Assembly: GCA_937867025.1 (NCBI GenBank)
Contig: CALMKH010000159.1
Coordinates: forward strand, 1 to 42,615
Source: an uncultured Bacteroidota bacterium
GTDB lineage: Bacteria > Bacteroidota > Bacteroidia > NS11-12g > UBA955
DNA length: 42,615 nt
Direction: 5' to 3'
A program made the translations under genes and the position numbers. Under the pieces are notes generated by a model. That model saw only the letters and a program-made list of their open reading frames with translations. It made no database searches and was not told the DNA's origin. Below are positions 1 through 8,558 of the stretch, one piece after another (within the stretch, counting starts at the first letter, position 1; each line of letters begins with the position of its first letter).

Positions 1-155
1 GGATAAGATAAGCGCTGAAAGCATCTAAGCGCGAAACTTGCCTCAAGATGAGATTTCTTTATAAGGGTCGTAGAAGATTACTACGTTGATAGGCTACAGA
101 TGTAAGCATAGTAATATGTTAGTCGAGTAGTACTAATTACCCGTAAACTTACCAA
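1..155 (+). rRNA. 23S ribosomal RNA, 3' end (truncated by window start)
   Basis: Sequence ggataagataagcgctgaaagcatctaagcgcgaaactt...gtactaattacccgt matches the conserved 3' terminal region of bacterial 23S rRNA and lies just upstream of a 5S gene. The exact 3' end is approximate. Confidence 0.93.
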
Positions 156-200
156 CTTTTTTTCTCTTACTTTCAATTTTTGTCAATTAACTAAAGTTCT

Positions 201-311
<111 letters not shown>

Positions 312-320
312 AATTATTCA

Positions 321-352
321 AGTCCCGCCTATACGGCGGGACTTTTTTTTTG
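321..352 (+). terminator. Rho-independent terminator of the rRNA operon
   Basis: agtcccgcc-tatac-ggcgggact stem followed by a long T run. Confidence 0.9.
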
Positions 353-376
353 TCTTTTTTTTAAGCATTTTTGCAC

Positions 377-2008
377 ATGAATATTCCTGAACTCATTAAA
401 GCGAATCACGAAAGAAAATATTTCTTCCATTTCAACGAAAATCCTAAAGCCTATCCCGAAAACCTCCAGGCTGAAGGCCTTACCCTCTTTCAAAAAAAAC
501 TCAATACAAACTATACTCTTCCCGCCGAAAATAAAAATAACGCGTTCTATGGAGAAGAAATATCACCATACATGCAAACAGGGCTCGGTATCCATTATCC
601 TAAAACCGATGTTGGAACACTTGTAGCCAATGCTGAGAAAAGCTTTGACGTATGGAGAAAGCTGAGCGTTGACCAGCGGTTTAATATCCTGTACGAAACG
701 CTTGAAAAAATAAGTCACCGCTTCTTCGAAATCGCCTATGCCACCATGCATACCTCCGGTCAAAGCTTCCTGATGAGCTTCCAAGCTTCCGGACCCCATG
801 CCTGCGACCGCGCCCTTGAAGTCATGACCACGGCCTACGAACAACTGACATACTTCCCGGATGAAGTGGAATGGGTCAAAAACATGGGCAAGTTCGATCT
901 TAAACTTCAGAAGACATATAAACCCGTTGCCAAAGGCGTAGGTCTCGTTATCGGTTGCTCCACTTTTCCGACCTGGAATACCGTGCCCGGCCTGTATGCT
1001 GACCTGATCACAGGAAATTCTGCTATCGTAAAGCCTCACCCTAAAGCCGTTTATCCCATTGCCATCTTTATTGAAGAAATGCAGAAAGTCTTCATGGCAC
1101 ACAACCTGCCGGCCGAAATCGTGCAACTGGCTATAGACAGCGTTGAAAATCCAATTACCAAGCAGCTGGCCGAACACGACAGCATTAAACTGATCGATTA
1201 TACCGGTGGTAATTATTTCGGTAATTATATAGAATCACTTGGCAAGACTTGCTTTACAGAAAAGGCAGGCATCAATTCAGTCATACTTGATTCATGTGAA
1301 AACCTTGACAGCGTGGCCCAGAATCTGGCTTTCTCGGTGTCGCTTTATTCCGGGCAAATGTGTACAGCTCCGCAGAATATTTATATATCCGGGGATGGCG
1401 TGAAAACCCCGGCCCGGCATTTTACATACCAGGAAGTCGTTGACAAGATTACTGCATCCATCAGGGGGCTTATGGAAAACCCGAAAGCTGCTGCCCCCAC
1501 CCTGGGAGCTATCCAGAATGACCAGACCATGTCGCGTATTGCTGAGAAGGTCAGATCCAACAGCGCCACTGCCATTCAACTGGATGTGAAAGTTGAAAAT
1601 GCGGAATTCTCGGGAGCCAGGATACAAACACCAACCATTATTACAGCTGAAGCGGGCGAATCCGGAAAATACCTTGAGGAGTGTTTCGGTCCCCTCATTT
1701 TCATCGTAAAAACAGCGAATCGCGAAGAGTCACTGTCCATTGTCAGGGATTCCGCCCGTACTCACGGCGCTATCACCTGCCTGGCTTATACCACCGACAA
1801 GGATTTTATGCATCAGGTGGAGGATGAAATGAACGGTGTGTTCACACCGGTTTCTTTCAATTTTACAGGTGCGGCGTTTGTAAACCAGCACGCCGCATTC
1901 AGTGATCTGCATGTAAGCGGGGGAAACCCTTCGGGAAATGCGACGTTTACAAATACTGAATTTATAAACAAACGCTATATATGGATAGGAAATAGATATA
2001 TGTTGTAA
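377..2008 (+). CDS. paaN: Aldehyde dehydrogenase family protein, PaaN-like (phenylacetic acid degradation)
   Basis: 543-aa ORF with ALDH features (GQMCTAPQN catalytic Cys region, TEKAG, ECFGPLIFIV) and the PaaN-type segment VIGCSTFPTWNTVPGLYADLITGNSAIVKPHPKAVYPIA. ATG at 377 chosen over 371. Confidence 0.75.
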   Translation: MNIPELIKANHERKYFFHFNENPKAYPENLQAEGLTLFQKKLNTNYTLPAENKNNAFYGEEISPYMQTGLGIHYPKTDVGTLVANAEKSFDVWRKLSVDQRFNILYETLEKISHRFFEIAYATMHTSGQSFLMSFQASGPHACDRALEVMTTAYEQLTYFPDEVEWVKNMGKFDLKLQKTYKPVAKGVGLVIGCSTFPTWNTVPGLYADLITGNSAIVKPHPKAVYPIAIFIEEMQKVFMAHNLPAEIVQLAIDSVENPITKQLAEHDSIKLIDYTGGNYFGNYIESLGKTCFTEKAGINSVILDSCENLDSVAQNLAFSVSLYSGQMCTAPQNIYISGDGVKTPARHFTYQEVVDKITASIRGLMENPKAAAPTLGAIQNDQTMSRIAEKVRSNSATAIQLDVKVENAEFSGARIQTPTIITAEAGESGKYLEECFGPLIFIVKTANREESLSIVRDSARTHGAITCLAYTTDKDFMHQVEDEMNGVFTPVSFNFTGAAFVNQHAAFSDLHVSGGNPSGNATFTNTEFINKRYIWIGNRYML

Positions 2009-2021
2009 CGAATATTGTTGC

Positions 2022-2029
2022 TACTTTTG
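2022..2029 (+). promoter_or_regulatory. Putative Bacteroidota -7 box (TACTTTTG) for the yceI-like gene
   Basis: Matches TAnnTTTG and lies 5 nt upstream of ATG 2035. Confidence 0.5.
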
Positions 2030-2034
2030 CATCC

Positions 2035-2700
2035 ATGAGAAAACTAATTTTATCTTTTGGTGTTGCAACAGTATTGGCATCGTGCAACAACCAGCAGGCT
2101 ACACAGGCTGCCGAACAGGCTGTTGTCAGCACAGACACTACAGGCGCAAATTATTCCGTAGAAGCCGGCACTTCGCTGCTTGAATGGAAAGCCACCAAAA
2201 AGGGCGGAAGCTCACACAATGGCACTGTTAAAATAAGCGGCGGAAACCTGAATATTAAGGAAGGCAATATTGTTTCCGGATCTTTTACAGTTGATATGAA
2301 AACCATTACCGACCTGGATCTCACCGATACGGGATACAACGGAAAACTGGTAAGGCATCTCAGTTCGGCTGATTTTTTCGACGTTGAAAAATATCCAACC
2401 GGAAAATTTGAAATCACCGGTGCAAAAATGCTGAACAATGATACAGCCGGTAATACGCATATGGTATCAGGTAACCTGACCATCAAGGATTCCGTTAAGA
2501 ACATCAGTTTCCCCGTAAAAGTCACTATCAATGGCAATGATCTCTCAGCTGAGGGTGAAGTGGTGATCAACCGCCTTCAATGGGGAATCGTGTATAATTC
2601 CGTATCGGCATCCCCTGCAGCCCTGTTGAAAAAGCTCGGCGACAATGCCATCAACGATGAATTGACTATCAGGATCCGCCTGAAAGCTAAAAAAGGATAA
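2035..2700 (+). CDS. YceI family lipoprotein
   Basis: N-terminal lipobox-like VLASC. YceI-type pattern: GTSLLEWKATKKGG, GSFTVDMKTITDLDL, HLSSADFFDVEKYPTGKFEI, GNLTIKDSVKNISFPV. Confidence 0.88.
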   Translation: MRKLILSFGVATVLASCNNQQATQAAEQAVVSTDTTGANYSVEAGTSLLEWKATKKGGSSHNGTVKISGGNLNIKEGNIVSGSFTVDMKTITDLDLTDTGYNGKLVRHLSSADFFDVEKYPTGKFEITGAKMLNNDTAGNTHMVSGNLTIKDSVKNISFPVKVTINGNDLSAEGEVVINRLQWGIVYNSVSASPAALLKKLGDNAINDELTIRIRLKAKKG

Positions 2701-2732
2701 CTACTCATATCTGAATTTGTTTGTTAAAATTT

Positions 2733-2759
2733 AAATCCCGGTTCTTGCCGGGATTTTTT
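2733..2759 (+). terminator. Rho-independent terminator after the yceI-like gene
   Basis: aaatcccgg-ttcttg-ccgggattt perfect 9-bp stem followed by a T run. Confidence 0.85.
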
Positions 2760-2831
2760 ATTGCCAATCGGTATTGGTTTTACCGCATTTTTCAGAATAT
2801 TCGCTATCATTGCACTTCCGTTTGAAGGGAA

Positions 2832-2847
2832 TGCCGCACGTGCGGCA
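2832..2847. repeat. Perfect 16-bp palindrome TGCCGCACGTGCGGCA in presumed 5' leader
   Basis: Self-complementary sequence read directly; 15 nt upstream of the preferred ATG at 2863. Confidence 0.6.
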
Positions 2848-2862
2848 GCACGGAACTTAAAG

Positions 2863-3588
2863 ATGATTTTACAACAGGAATCGGCGAATAAACAGGATAT
2901 ACTTGCTATCAGGTGTTTTGAAAAGGAGATTGCGGAAAACCTGTCCAACCTCCTCATTACAGAATATGCAAACACCTGTGTCCTGTCGGTGTATTCGGAT
3001 CTTACAAAGGCCCTGCAGGCGTATAAGGTCCTGGCAAAACCCGGGTTATCGTCCGATCCCTGGGTAAACGCATCTTTCCATAAACAGTGCCACATGGATT
3101 TCGACACGTTGTTCGACCTGGTGCCGCGAAAATTTTCACCTGAGGCAGGGGGCGCGGGGGTGTCCGATCAGGATATAGAAGTAGAATACAGGAAAAAAAC
3201 AGGGCATGTTCATTTTGCCGAGGGTCTCCTGAAATACCATGACACACGAAGGGAAGATGCCATATATGTATACAGGTTCAACGGCATATATTCCATTTTT
3301 GCGTTTCAGGCGAAACGCTGCGTGTTTGCCAACAGCTTCAGGTGCGAGAATGAAACGGAACTTCTTTATTTTATTCTGAACGCCATGGAAATTAATGGTC
3401 TGAGCCAGGAAAAGACCAGGTTATACACGGATTACAGCCTGATGGCAGATCACAGGCTGATGGAATTTCTCAAGCCATATTTCGCGGAAGTAAAAACGCT
3501 GGCGATCGAGCATGATGGTATTGATACATTGATACCTGAACTTCCCGAATTGCTTTTTGCCAACCACCTGATGTCCCTATGCGTATAA
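2863..3588 (+). CDS. DUF3822 family protein
   Basis: ORF ends overlapping rsmD; the DUF3822-rsmD-coaD order is common in Bacteroidota. ATG at 2863 preferred because the tracked start at 2761 is a TTG directly after a terminator. Confidence 0.65.
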   Translation: MILQQESANKQDILAIRCFEKEIAENLSNLLITEYANTCVLSVYSDLTKALQAYKVLAKPGLSSDPWVNASFHKQCHMDFDTLFDLVPRKFSPEAGGAGVSDQDIEVEYRKKTGHVHFAEGLLKYHDTRREDAIYVYRFNGIYSIFAFQAKRCVFANSFRCENETELLYFILNAMEINGLSQEKTRLYTDYSLMADHRLMEFLKPYFAEVKTLAIEHDGIDTLIPELPELLFANHLMSLCV

Positions 3589-4115
3589 TCAGCGGGACAT
3601 TAAAAGGCCTGAAGTTCAACACCTACAAGGGAGACAACACCAGGCCTACCACCGACCTGGCCAAACAGGGCATATTCAACAGTCTGGAATCCATTATTGA
3701 TTTTGAAGGGCTGGAAGTTATTGACCTGTTCGCCGGAACGGGTAATATCGGTCTGGAATTCCTGTCGCGGGGAGCGGCCAATGTCTATTCTGTCGATCAT
3801 CACACCGGCAATATCCGCTACATGAATGCGATAAAGAAGGAACACCATCTTGAGCATTGGCACATCCACAAACAGGATGCCTTTACATTTCTGAAATCAC
3901 ATCCTCTCAAGGCTGATATTCTGTTTGCCGATCCTCCATACGACTACCCGAAGATGCACGATCTTGTCAGTTGGGTTCTGAACTCAGAATGGTTCCGTTC
4001 GGGCAATGCACTCTTTGTCCTGGAGCACGTCGACAGGTTGGTTTTTAAACAAAAAGAGGTATTTTTGAAGAAACAATACGGCGATACGGCCTTCAGTTGT
4101 TTTAAAAACAGTTAA
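3579..4115 (+). CDS. rsmD: 16S rRNA (guanine(966)-N(2))-methyltransferase RsmD
   Basis: MRIISGTLKG, RPTTDLAKQGIFN, DLFAGTGNIGLEFLSRGA, FADPPYDYP motifs. Confidence 0.93.
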   Translation: MRIISGTLKGLKFNTYKGDNTRPTTDLAKQGIFNSLESIIDFEGLEVIDLFAGTGNIGLEFLSRGAANVYSVDHHTGNIRYMNAIKKEHHLEHWHIHKQDAFTFLKSHPLKADILFADPPYDYPKMHDLVSWVLNSEWFRSGNALFVLEHVDRLVFKQKEVFLKKQYGDTAFSCFKNS

Positions 4116-4124
4116 AAAGAAACG

Positions 4125-4583
4125 ATGGAAAATATTGCATTATTTCCAGGCTCCTTCGATCCCATTACAAGGGGACATGTCGATGTGGTGCGCAAAGGAC
4201 TGGGCATGTTCGACCGTATCATAATAGCGATAGGGGTGAATACGCAGAAAAAGGCTTTGTTCAGCCTGGAGCAGCGGATGGCATGGATAAAAGACGTGTT
4301 CAGGGATGAGGCCAGGGTGGAAGTGACCTCTTATGAAGGTTTAACGGTGGAATTCTGCAGAAAGGCAGGTGCCGGCCTTATATTGAGAGGATTGAGAAGC
4401 GGGGGTGATTTCGAATACGAACAGAGTATTGCATATGCCAACAAGGAAATGATTCCCGAGATCGAAACCGTCTTTCTGCTGTCCAGTCCCTCGTATTCCA
4501 ATATCAGCAGCACCATTGTGCGCGACATTATAGTTAATAAAGGCAATTATTCGAAATTTGTCCCTGAAGGGATAGTGTTTTAA
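4125..4583 (+). CDS. coaD: Phosphopantetheine adenylyltransferase CoaD
   Basis: ALFPGSFDPITRGHVDVV, LILRGLRSGGDFEYEQSIAYANK, SSPSYSNISSTIVRDI. Confidence 0.96.
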   Translation: MENIALFPGSFDPITRGHVDVVRKGLGMFDRIIIAIGVNTQKKALFSLEQRMAWIKDVFRDEARVEVTSYEGLTVEFCRKAGAGLILRGLRSGGDFEYEQSIAYANKEMIPEIETVFLLSSPSYSNISSTIVRDIIVNKGNYSKFVPEGIVF

Positions 4584-4607
4584 AAAAAATTATTATCCCG
4601 TTTTTTC

Positions 4608-5249
4608 ATGGATCACATTCTTAAAATTCTCCACCTGCGATATTTAGTTTTTTTTGTTCTGTTCCTTGCGTTATTGAGTAATAATTATTTATACAGTCAG
4701 GATAAGAAAGATATAGGATTATATAAACAAAACGCCAGGATAAAATACATATTAAGGATTGATTCGGCGGAACTGCTCCCGGTAAAGACATTGATAGAAA
4801 TAGATTCCGGGTTTAGTGATTCTATTCGTTCTTATTCCATGACTGATTCTCACATATTAATAAATTCTGCTAAAATCAATTTTCAATCTCACCTGAAAGA
4901 AAATAATTATAGAGAAATTGAATTTGACTTCAAAAAACATGAGAATTTTGAAGATTTTAGGCTGGTTTTTGACACACTGAGGATTTATAATGATACTTTG
5001 CGGCCCGGGTTAAGATATGCCGATATGATGGTTCAGGGTTACAATAAGGACAATGAGCTTATCCTTAAAGGGCTTTTGAAGAATGTACCAAATCTCAGAT
5101 ATTATAGTAACTTTGTTTTGGTCTATGAGCTTAAATTGAAAGGAGCTCGTATGTATCTGGTAACTCTGGATTTTATAGGGTTATTTGATTTTGAAAGCGA
5201 TCAGTATGACTTATTCCGCTATTCCTTGAGCAGTGTTATTTTAGATTAA
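4608..5249 (+). CDS. Hypothetical secreted protein
   Basis: 213-aa ORF with hydrophobic N-terminal signal (YLVFFVLFLALLSNNYLYSQ). No recognised family; visibly AT-rich relative to neighbours. Confidence 0.6.
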   Translation: MDHILKILHLRYLVFFVLFLALLSNNYLYSQDKKDIGLYKQNARIKYILRIDSAELLPVKTLIEIDSGFSDSIRSYSMTDSHILINSAKINFQSHLKENNYREIEFDFKKHENFEDFRLVFDTLRIYNDTLRPGLRYADMMVQGYNKDNELILKGLLKNVPNLRYYSNFVLVYELKLKGARMYLVTLDFIGLFDFESDQYDLFRYSLSSVILD

Positions 5250-5269
5250 CCGGATAAGAAGCATTTACA

Positions 5270-6169
5270 TTACTTCCTGAACCTTTCAACGATTTCCTCT
5301 ATCAGTTCTGCTTCATGCCTTTGCTGGGAGGAATAACTGTTATACAGGTTCATCAGCACCCTCAGGACAATATCTTCATTGCTGCACGGATGGATGTATT
5401 CGGGTTTTTCTTCAAGTTCCATTTCATGCAGTATGGCCCGTAGCTGTTCGAGGTTGAACACACCGCCGCCGTTATAGGCATTGATATAAAACTTCACTTC
5501 GCCGGCGGCTTTATGACTTATCACCTGCTTGTCGCCGAAACTGGCGAGACTTGCAGTTTCCTCGTCTTCCACATAAGCCATAATGAAATGTCTTGGGAGA
5601 TTAATGCCGTATACTGGCACATTCAGGCGTTGAGCCACCAGCATATACACGATCGATAAGGAAATGGGATTCCCTTTTTTATTTTCAAGAACCTTGTTGA
5701 GATAGCTGTTGTCGTGGTGAAGGTAATTTTCTTCATCGCCCCTGAAGCCGTGCACCTGGAAAAGAATGTAGTTGAGTATCTTTACTTTTTCGAAAGATGT
5801 CAGGTCATAATGAAACTCAAGCCACGCATCAAGTCTCAGGGATTCAAGTTTTTCCTGCAGCATCGCCTCGGTCACTTCCGGATATCGCAGCTGGCAGATA
5901 CTGGTCATTGCCTTCAGGAGGTTAGTACCCCCTTCGTTCTTCCATTTTGCAAGCTGGTCGCCAACGTAACGGAACTGTATGCGTGTAATTGTCCTTTCGA
6001 GGCGGCTTCGCTGTTCGGGACTTTCAACGGATTCGTAAAGGAAAGAGATCAATTCACCGACCTGATCGAAAGGGAGATTGGAAAGTACATTCTGTGCAGG
6101 TTCCCAGACTTCCTGTTCAGGGTCGTCCAGGAGTGATATCAACGCCTTTATTTCATTTGGTTCAAGCAC
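5270..6169 (-). CDS. Transglutaminase-like (SirB1-type) family protein
   Basis: NYLHHDNSYLNKVLENKKGNPISLSIVYMLVAQRLNVPVYGINLPRHFIMAY is typical of the SirB1/transglutaminase-like N-terminal family. Confidence 0.82.
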   Translation of the reverse strand: MLEPNEIKALISLLDDPEQEVWEPAQNVLSNLPFDQVGELISFLYESVESPEQRSRLERTITRIQFRYVGDQLAKWKNEGGTNLLKAMTSICQLRYPEVTEAMLQEKLESLRLDAWLEFHYDLTSFEKVKILNYILFQVHGFRGDEENYLHHDNSYLNKVLENKKGNPISLSIVYMLVAQRLNVPVYGINLPRHFIMAYVEDEETASLASFGDKQVISHKAAGEVKFYINAYNGGGVFNLEQLRAILHEMELEEKPEYIHPCSNEDIVLRVLMNLYNSYSSQQRHEAELIEEIVERFRK

Positions 6170-6181
6170 GTTGGAAAGGGA

Positions 6182-8548
6182 TTATTTCTTGGCTTTCGTT
6201 TTAGCTTTCGCTTTGGCCTTCGCCTTGGCTTTCGGCGCAGGGGCTGTCCTGGCTGCTTTTTTACCGGCAGGAGCCTGCTTTTCAATAATAGCCATTACAT
6301 CTGCATAAGTCAGTTTTTCAACGTTGGTATCCTTTGGGATTTTGAAGTTTGATTTGTTATGCGAAATGTATGGTCCCCAGCGTCCTTTTAATATTTCAAG
6401 CTCGGAATCTTCCTTGAATGACCTGATCAACTTTTCCGATTCCGCCTTTTGTTTGGCTTCAATAAGCTCAATCGCTTCAGGCATGGTGATCTCAAAGAGG
6501 TCCTTGTCTTTTGGAATGGAAGCGAAGAGGCTTCCGAACTTGATATAAGGCCCGAAACGGCCAATGGCTGCAGTGACTTTTTCTCCCTGGTATTCACCAA
6601 TCAGTCTCGGAAGTTTAAAAAGTTCTAAAGCCTGTTCAAGTGTTATGGTTTCAAGGGTCTGGCCCGGCCTGAGACTGGCAAATTTCTTGTCTTCGTCTTC
6701 GGCGTCCCCTATCTGCACAAGCGGACCGTAACGGCCGATACGGCCTGACACAGGTTTGCCGGTTGCCGGATCCGTGCCGATGATCCTTTCGCCTTTGACG
6801 CGCTCGGCATTGGCCAGTGTCTTATCTACTTCCTGGTGAAAAGGCTTGTAGAACGATTCGATCATTTTGGCCCAACCGATCATTCCCTGGGCTATTTCGT
6901 CGAATTCTTTCTCAACTGTCGCGGTGAAACCGTAATCCATGATCTGCCTGAAATGCTCATTCAGAAAATCCGTTACAAGTGTACCGATATCCGTAGGAAA
7001 CAGCTTGGCTTTTTCGACGCCGACATTTTCAACTGCTGTTTTGCGTTTAATTTCGCCTTTTTTGAGAATCGCAGTCTGGTAATTCCTCGGCGTGCCTTCG
7101 CGGTTGTCTTTCAGCACATATCCTCTCTTCTGGATGGTGCTGATGGTAGGCGCATAGGTCGATGGCCTTCCTATGCCGAGCTCTTCTAGTTTCTTGACGA
7201 GGCTGGCCTCTGTGTACCTCGGTGCAGGGCGTGAAAATTTCTGCTCTGACAGCATGCAGTTGAGATCGAGGTTTTCGCCAATGCTCAACGGAGGCAGCAG
7301 GTCTGAATTCTCTTCATCTTCATCGTCGTCAGAACTTTCCAGGTACACCTTCAGGAAACCATCGAATTTAATGATTTCGCCTTCTGCTCTCATGTTTTTG
7401 CCGGCTTTGCTGACGTTGATGTCCACGATGGTGCGTTCAAGCTCGGCATTCGCCATCTGGCTGGCTATCGATCTTTTCCATATTAGCTCGTACAATTTAT
7501 TTTCCTGGTTATCACCATCCACGGTATGGTTCTCGAAGTATGTAGGTCTTATGGCTTCGTGTGCTTCCTGAGCGCTTGCATTCTTTGTGGTGTAGTTGCG
7601 TGGCATGCTGTACCGTTCGCCGAATGCTTTTTTTATTTCGGCTGCCGCGCCGTTAATAGCGGTTTGCGAAAGGTTCACAGAGTCGGTCCTCATGTAAGTG
7701 ATATGCCCTGCCTCATAGAGTTTCTGGGCTAATAGCATGGTTTTCGCCACAGGGTAACCGAGTTTGCGGCTGGCTTCCTGTTGTAATGTACTGGTCGTAA
7801 AAGGGGCAGCTGCTTTTCTCTGGGCAGGTTTCACCTCAATATTGGATATCTGGAACTCGCTTTCAGACGCCAGTTTCAGGAAATCCAGGGCTTGTTCTTC
7901 AGTTTTGAAACGTTGAGGCAGTTCAGCCTTTATGGTTTTTGTATGGCCTTTTTTGGTGAATTCGGCTGTGATGCGGAAGTCGCTTTCAGCTGTAAAGCTG
8001 TTGATCTCGCGTTCCCTTTCCACGATAAGCCTTACTGCCACGGATTGGACACGGCCTGCGGAGAGCGATGGTTTAACTTTTCGCCATAATACCGGTGAAA
8101 GTTCAAAACCCACCAACCTGTCGAGTATCCTTCTTGCCTGCTGGGCATCCACCAGGGCCTTGTCTATTTTCCGTGGGTTCTTTATGGCGTTCTCAATGGC
8201 AGGCTTGGTGATCTCATGGAAAACGATACGCTTTGTATTGGATTCCTTCAGGCCGAGCACTTCAAACAGATGCCATGAGATGGCTTCTCCTTCGCGGTCC
8301 TCATCCGATGCCAGCCATACCATCTCGCTTTCCTTGACCAGTTTCTTTAACTCCGCCACCACTTTGGTTTTATCGGGCGAGACAATATAGTTGGGTTTGA
8401 ACCCGTTCTTTATATCTATTGCATCGTCTCCTTTGTCAAGGTCCCGTATATGACCGAAACTGGATCTCACGGTAAAATCCTTCCCAAGGAATTTTTCAAT
8501 CGTTTTTGCTTTTGCCGGAGACTCTACAATTACCAGGTTTTTTGTCAT
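6182..8548 (-). CDS. topA: DNA topoisomerase I (type IA) with Lys/Ala-rich C-terminal tail
   Basis: LVIVESPAKAKTIEKFLG, ASDEDREGEAISWH, SAGRVQSVAVRLIVERE, ITYMRTDS, GRPSTYAPTI. ATG at 8548 preferred over 8569. Confidence 0.97.
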   Translation of the reverse strand: MTKNLVIVESPAKAKTIEKFLGKDFTVRSSFGHIRDLDKGDDAIDIKNGFKPNYIVSPDKTKVVAELKKLVKESEMVWLASDEDREGEAISWHLFEVLGLKESNTKRIVFHEITKPAIENAIKNPRKIDKALVDAQQARRILDRLVGFELSPVLWRKVKPSLSAGRVQSVAVRLIVEREREINSFTAESDFRITAEFTKKGHTKTIKAELPQRFKTEEQALDFLKLASESEFQISNIEVKPAQRKAAAPFTTSTLQQEASRKLGYPVAKTMLLAQKLYEAGHITYMRTDSVNLSQTAINGAAAEIKKAFGERYSMPRNYTTKNASAQEAHEAIRPTYFENHTVDGDNQENKLYELIWKRSIASQMANAELERTIVDINVSKAGKNMRAEGEIIKFDGFLKVYLESSDDDEDEENSDLLPPLSIGENLDLNCMLSEQKFSRPAPRYTEASLVKKLEELGIGRPSTYAPTISTIQKRGYVLKDNREGTPRNYQTAILKKGEIKRKTAVENVGVEKAKLFPTDIGTLVTDFLNEHFRQIMDYGFTATVEKEFDEIAQGMIGWAKMIESFYKPFHQEVDKTLANAERVKGERIIGTDPATGKPVSGRIGRYGPLVQIGDAEDEDKKFASLRPGQTLETITLEQALELFKLPRLIGEYQGEKVTAAIGRFGPYIKFGSLFASIPKDKDLFEITMPEAIELIEAKQKAESEKLIRSFKEDSELEILKGRWGPYISHNKSNFKIPKDTNVEKLTYADVMAIIEKQAPAGKKAARTAPAPKAKAKAKAKAKTKAKK

Positions 8549-8558
8549 CGTAATAAAA

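Noticed and set aside
563-1177. 204-aa minus-strand ORF
   Set aside because: Antisense to the well-supported paaN-like CDS; no recognisable protein features.
6078-6308. 76-aa plus-strand ORF with repetitive LAFALAFALAF segment
   Set aside because: It is the antisense reading of the Lys/Ala-rich topA tail, so the repeat is an artefact.
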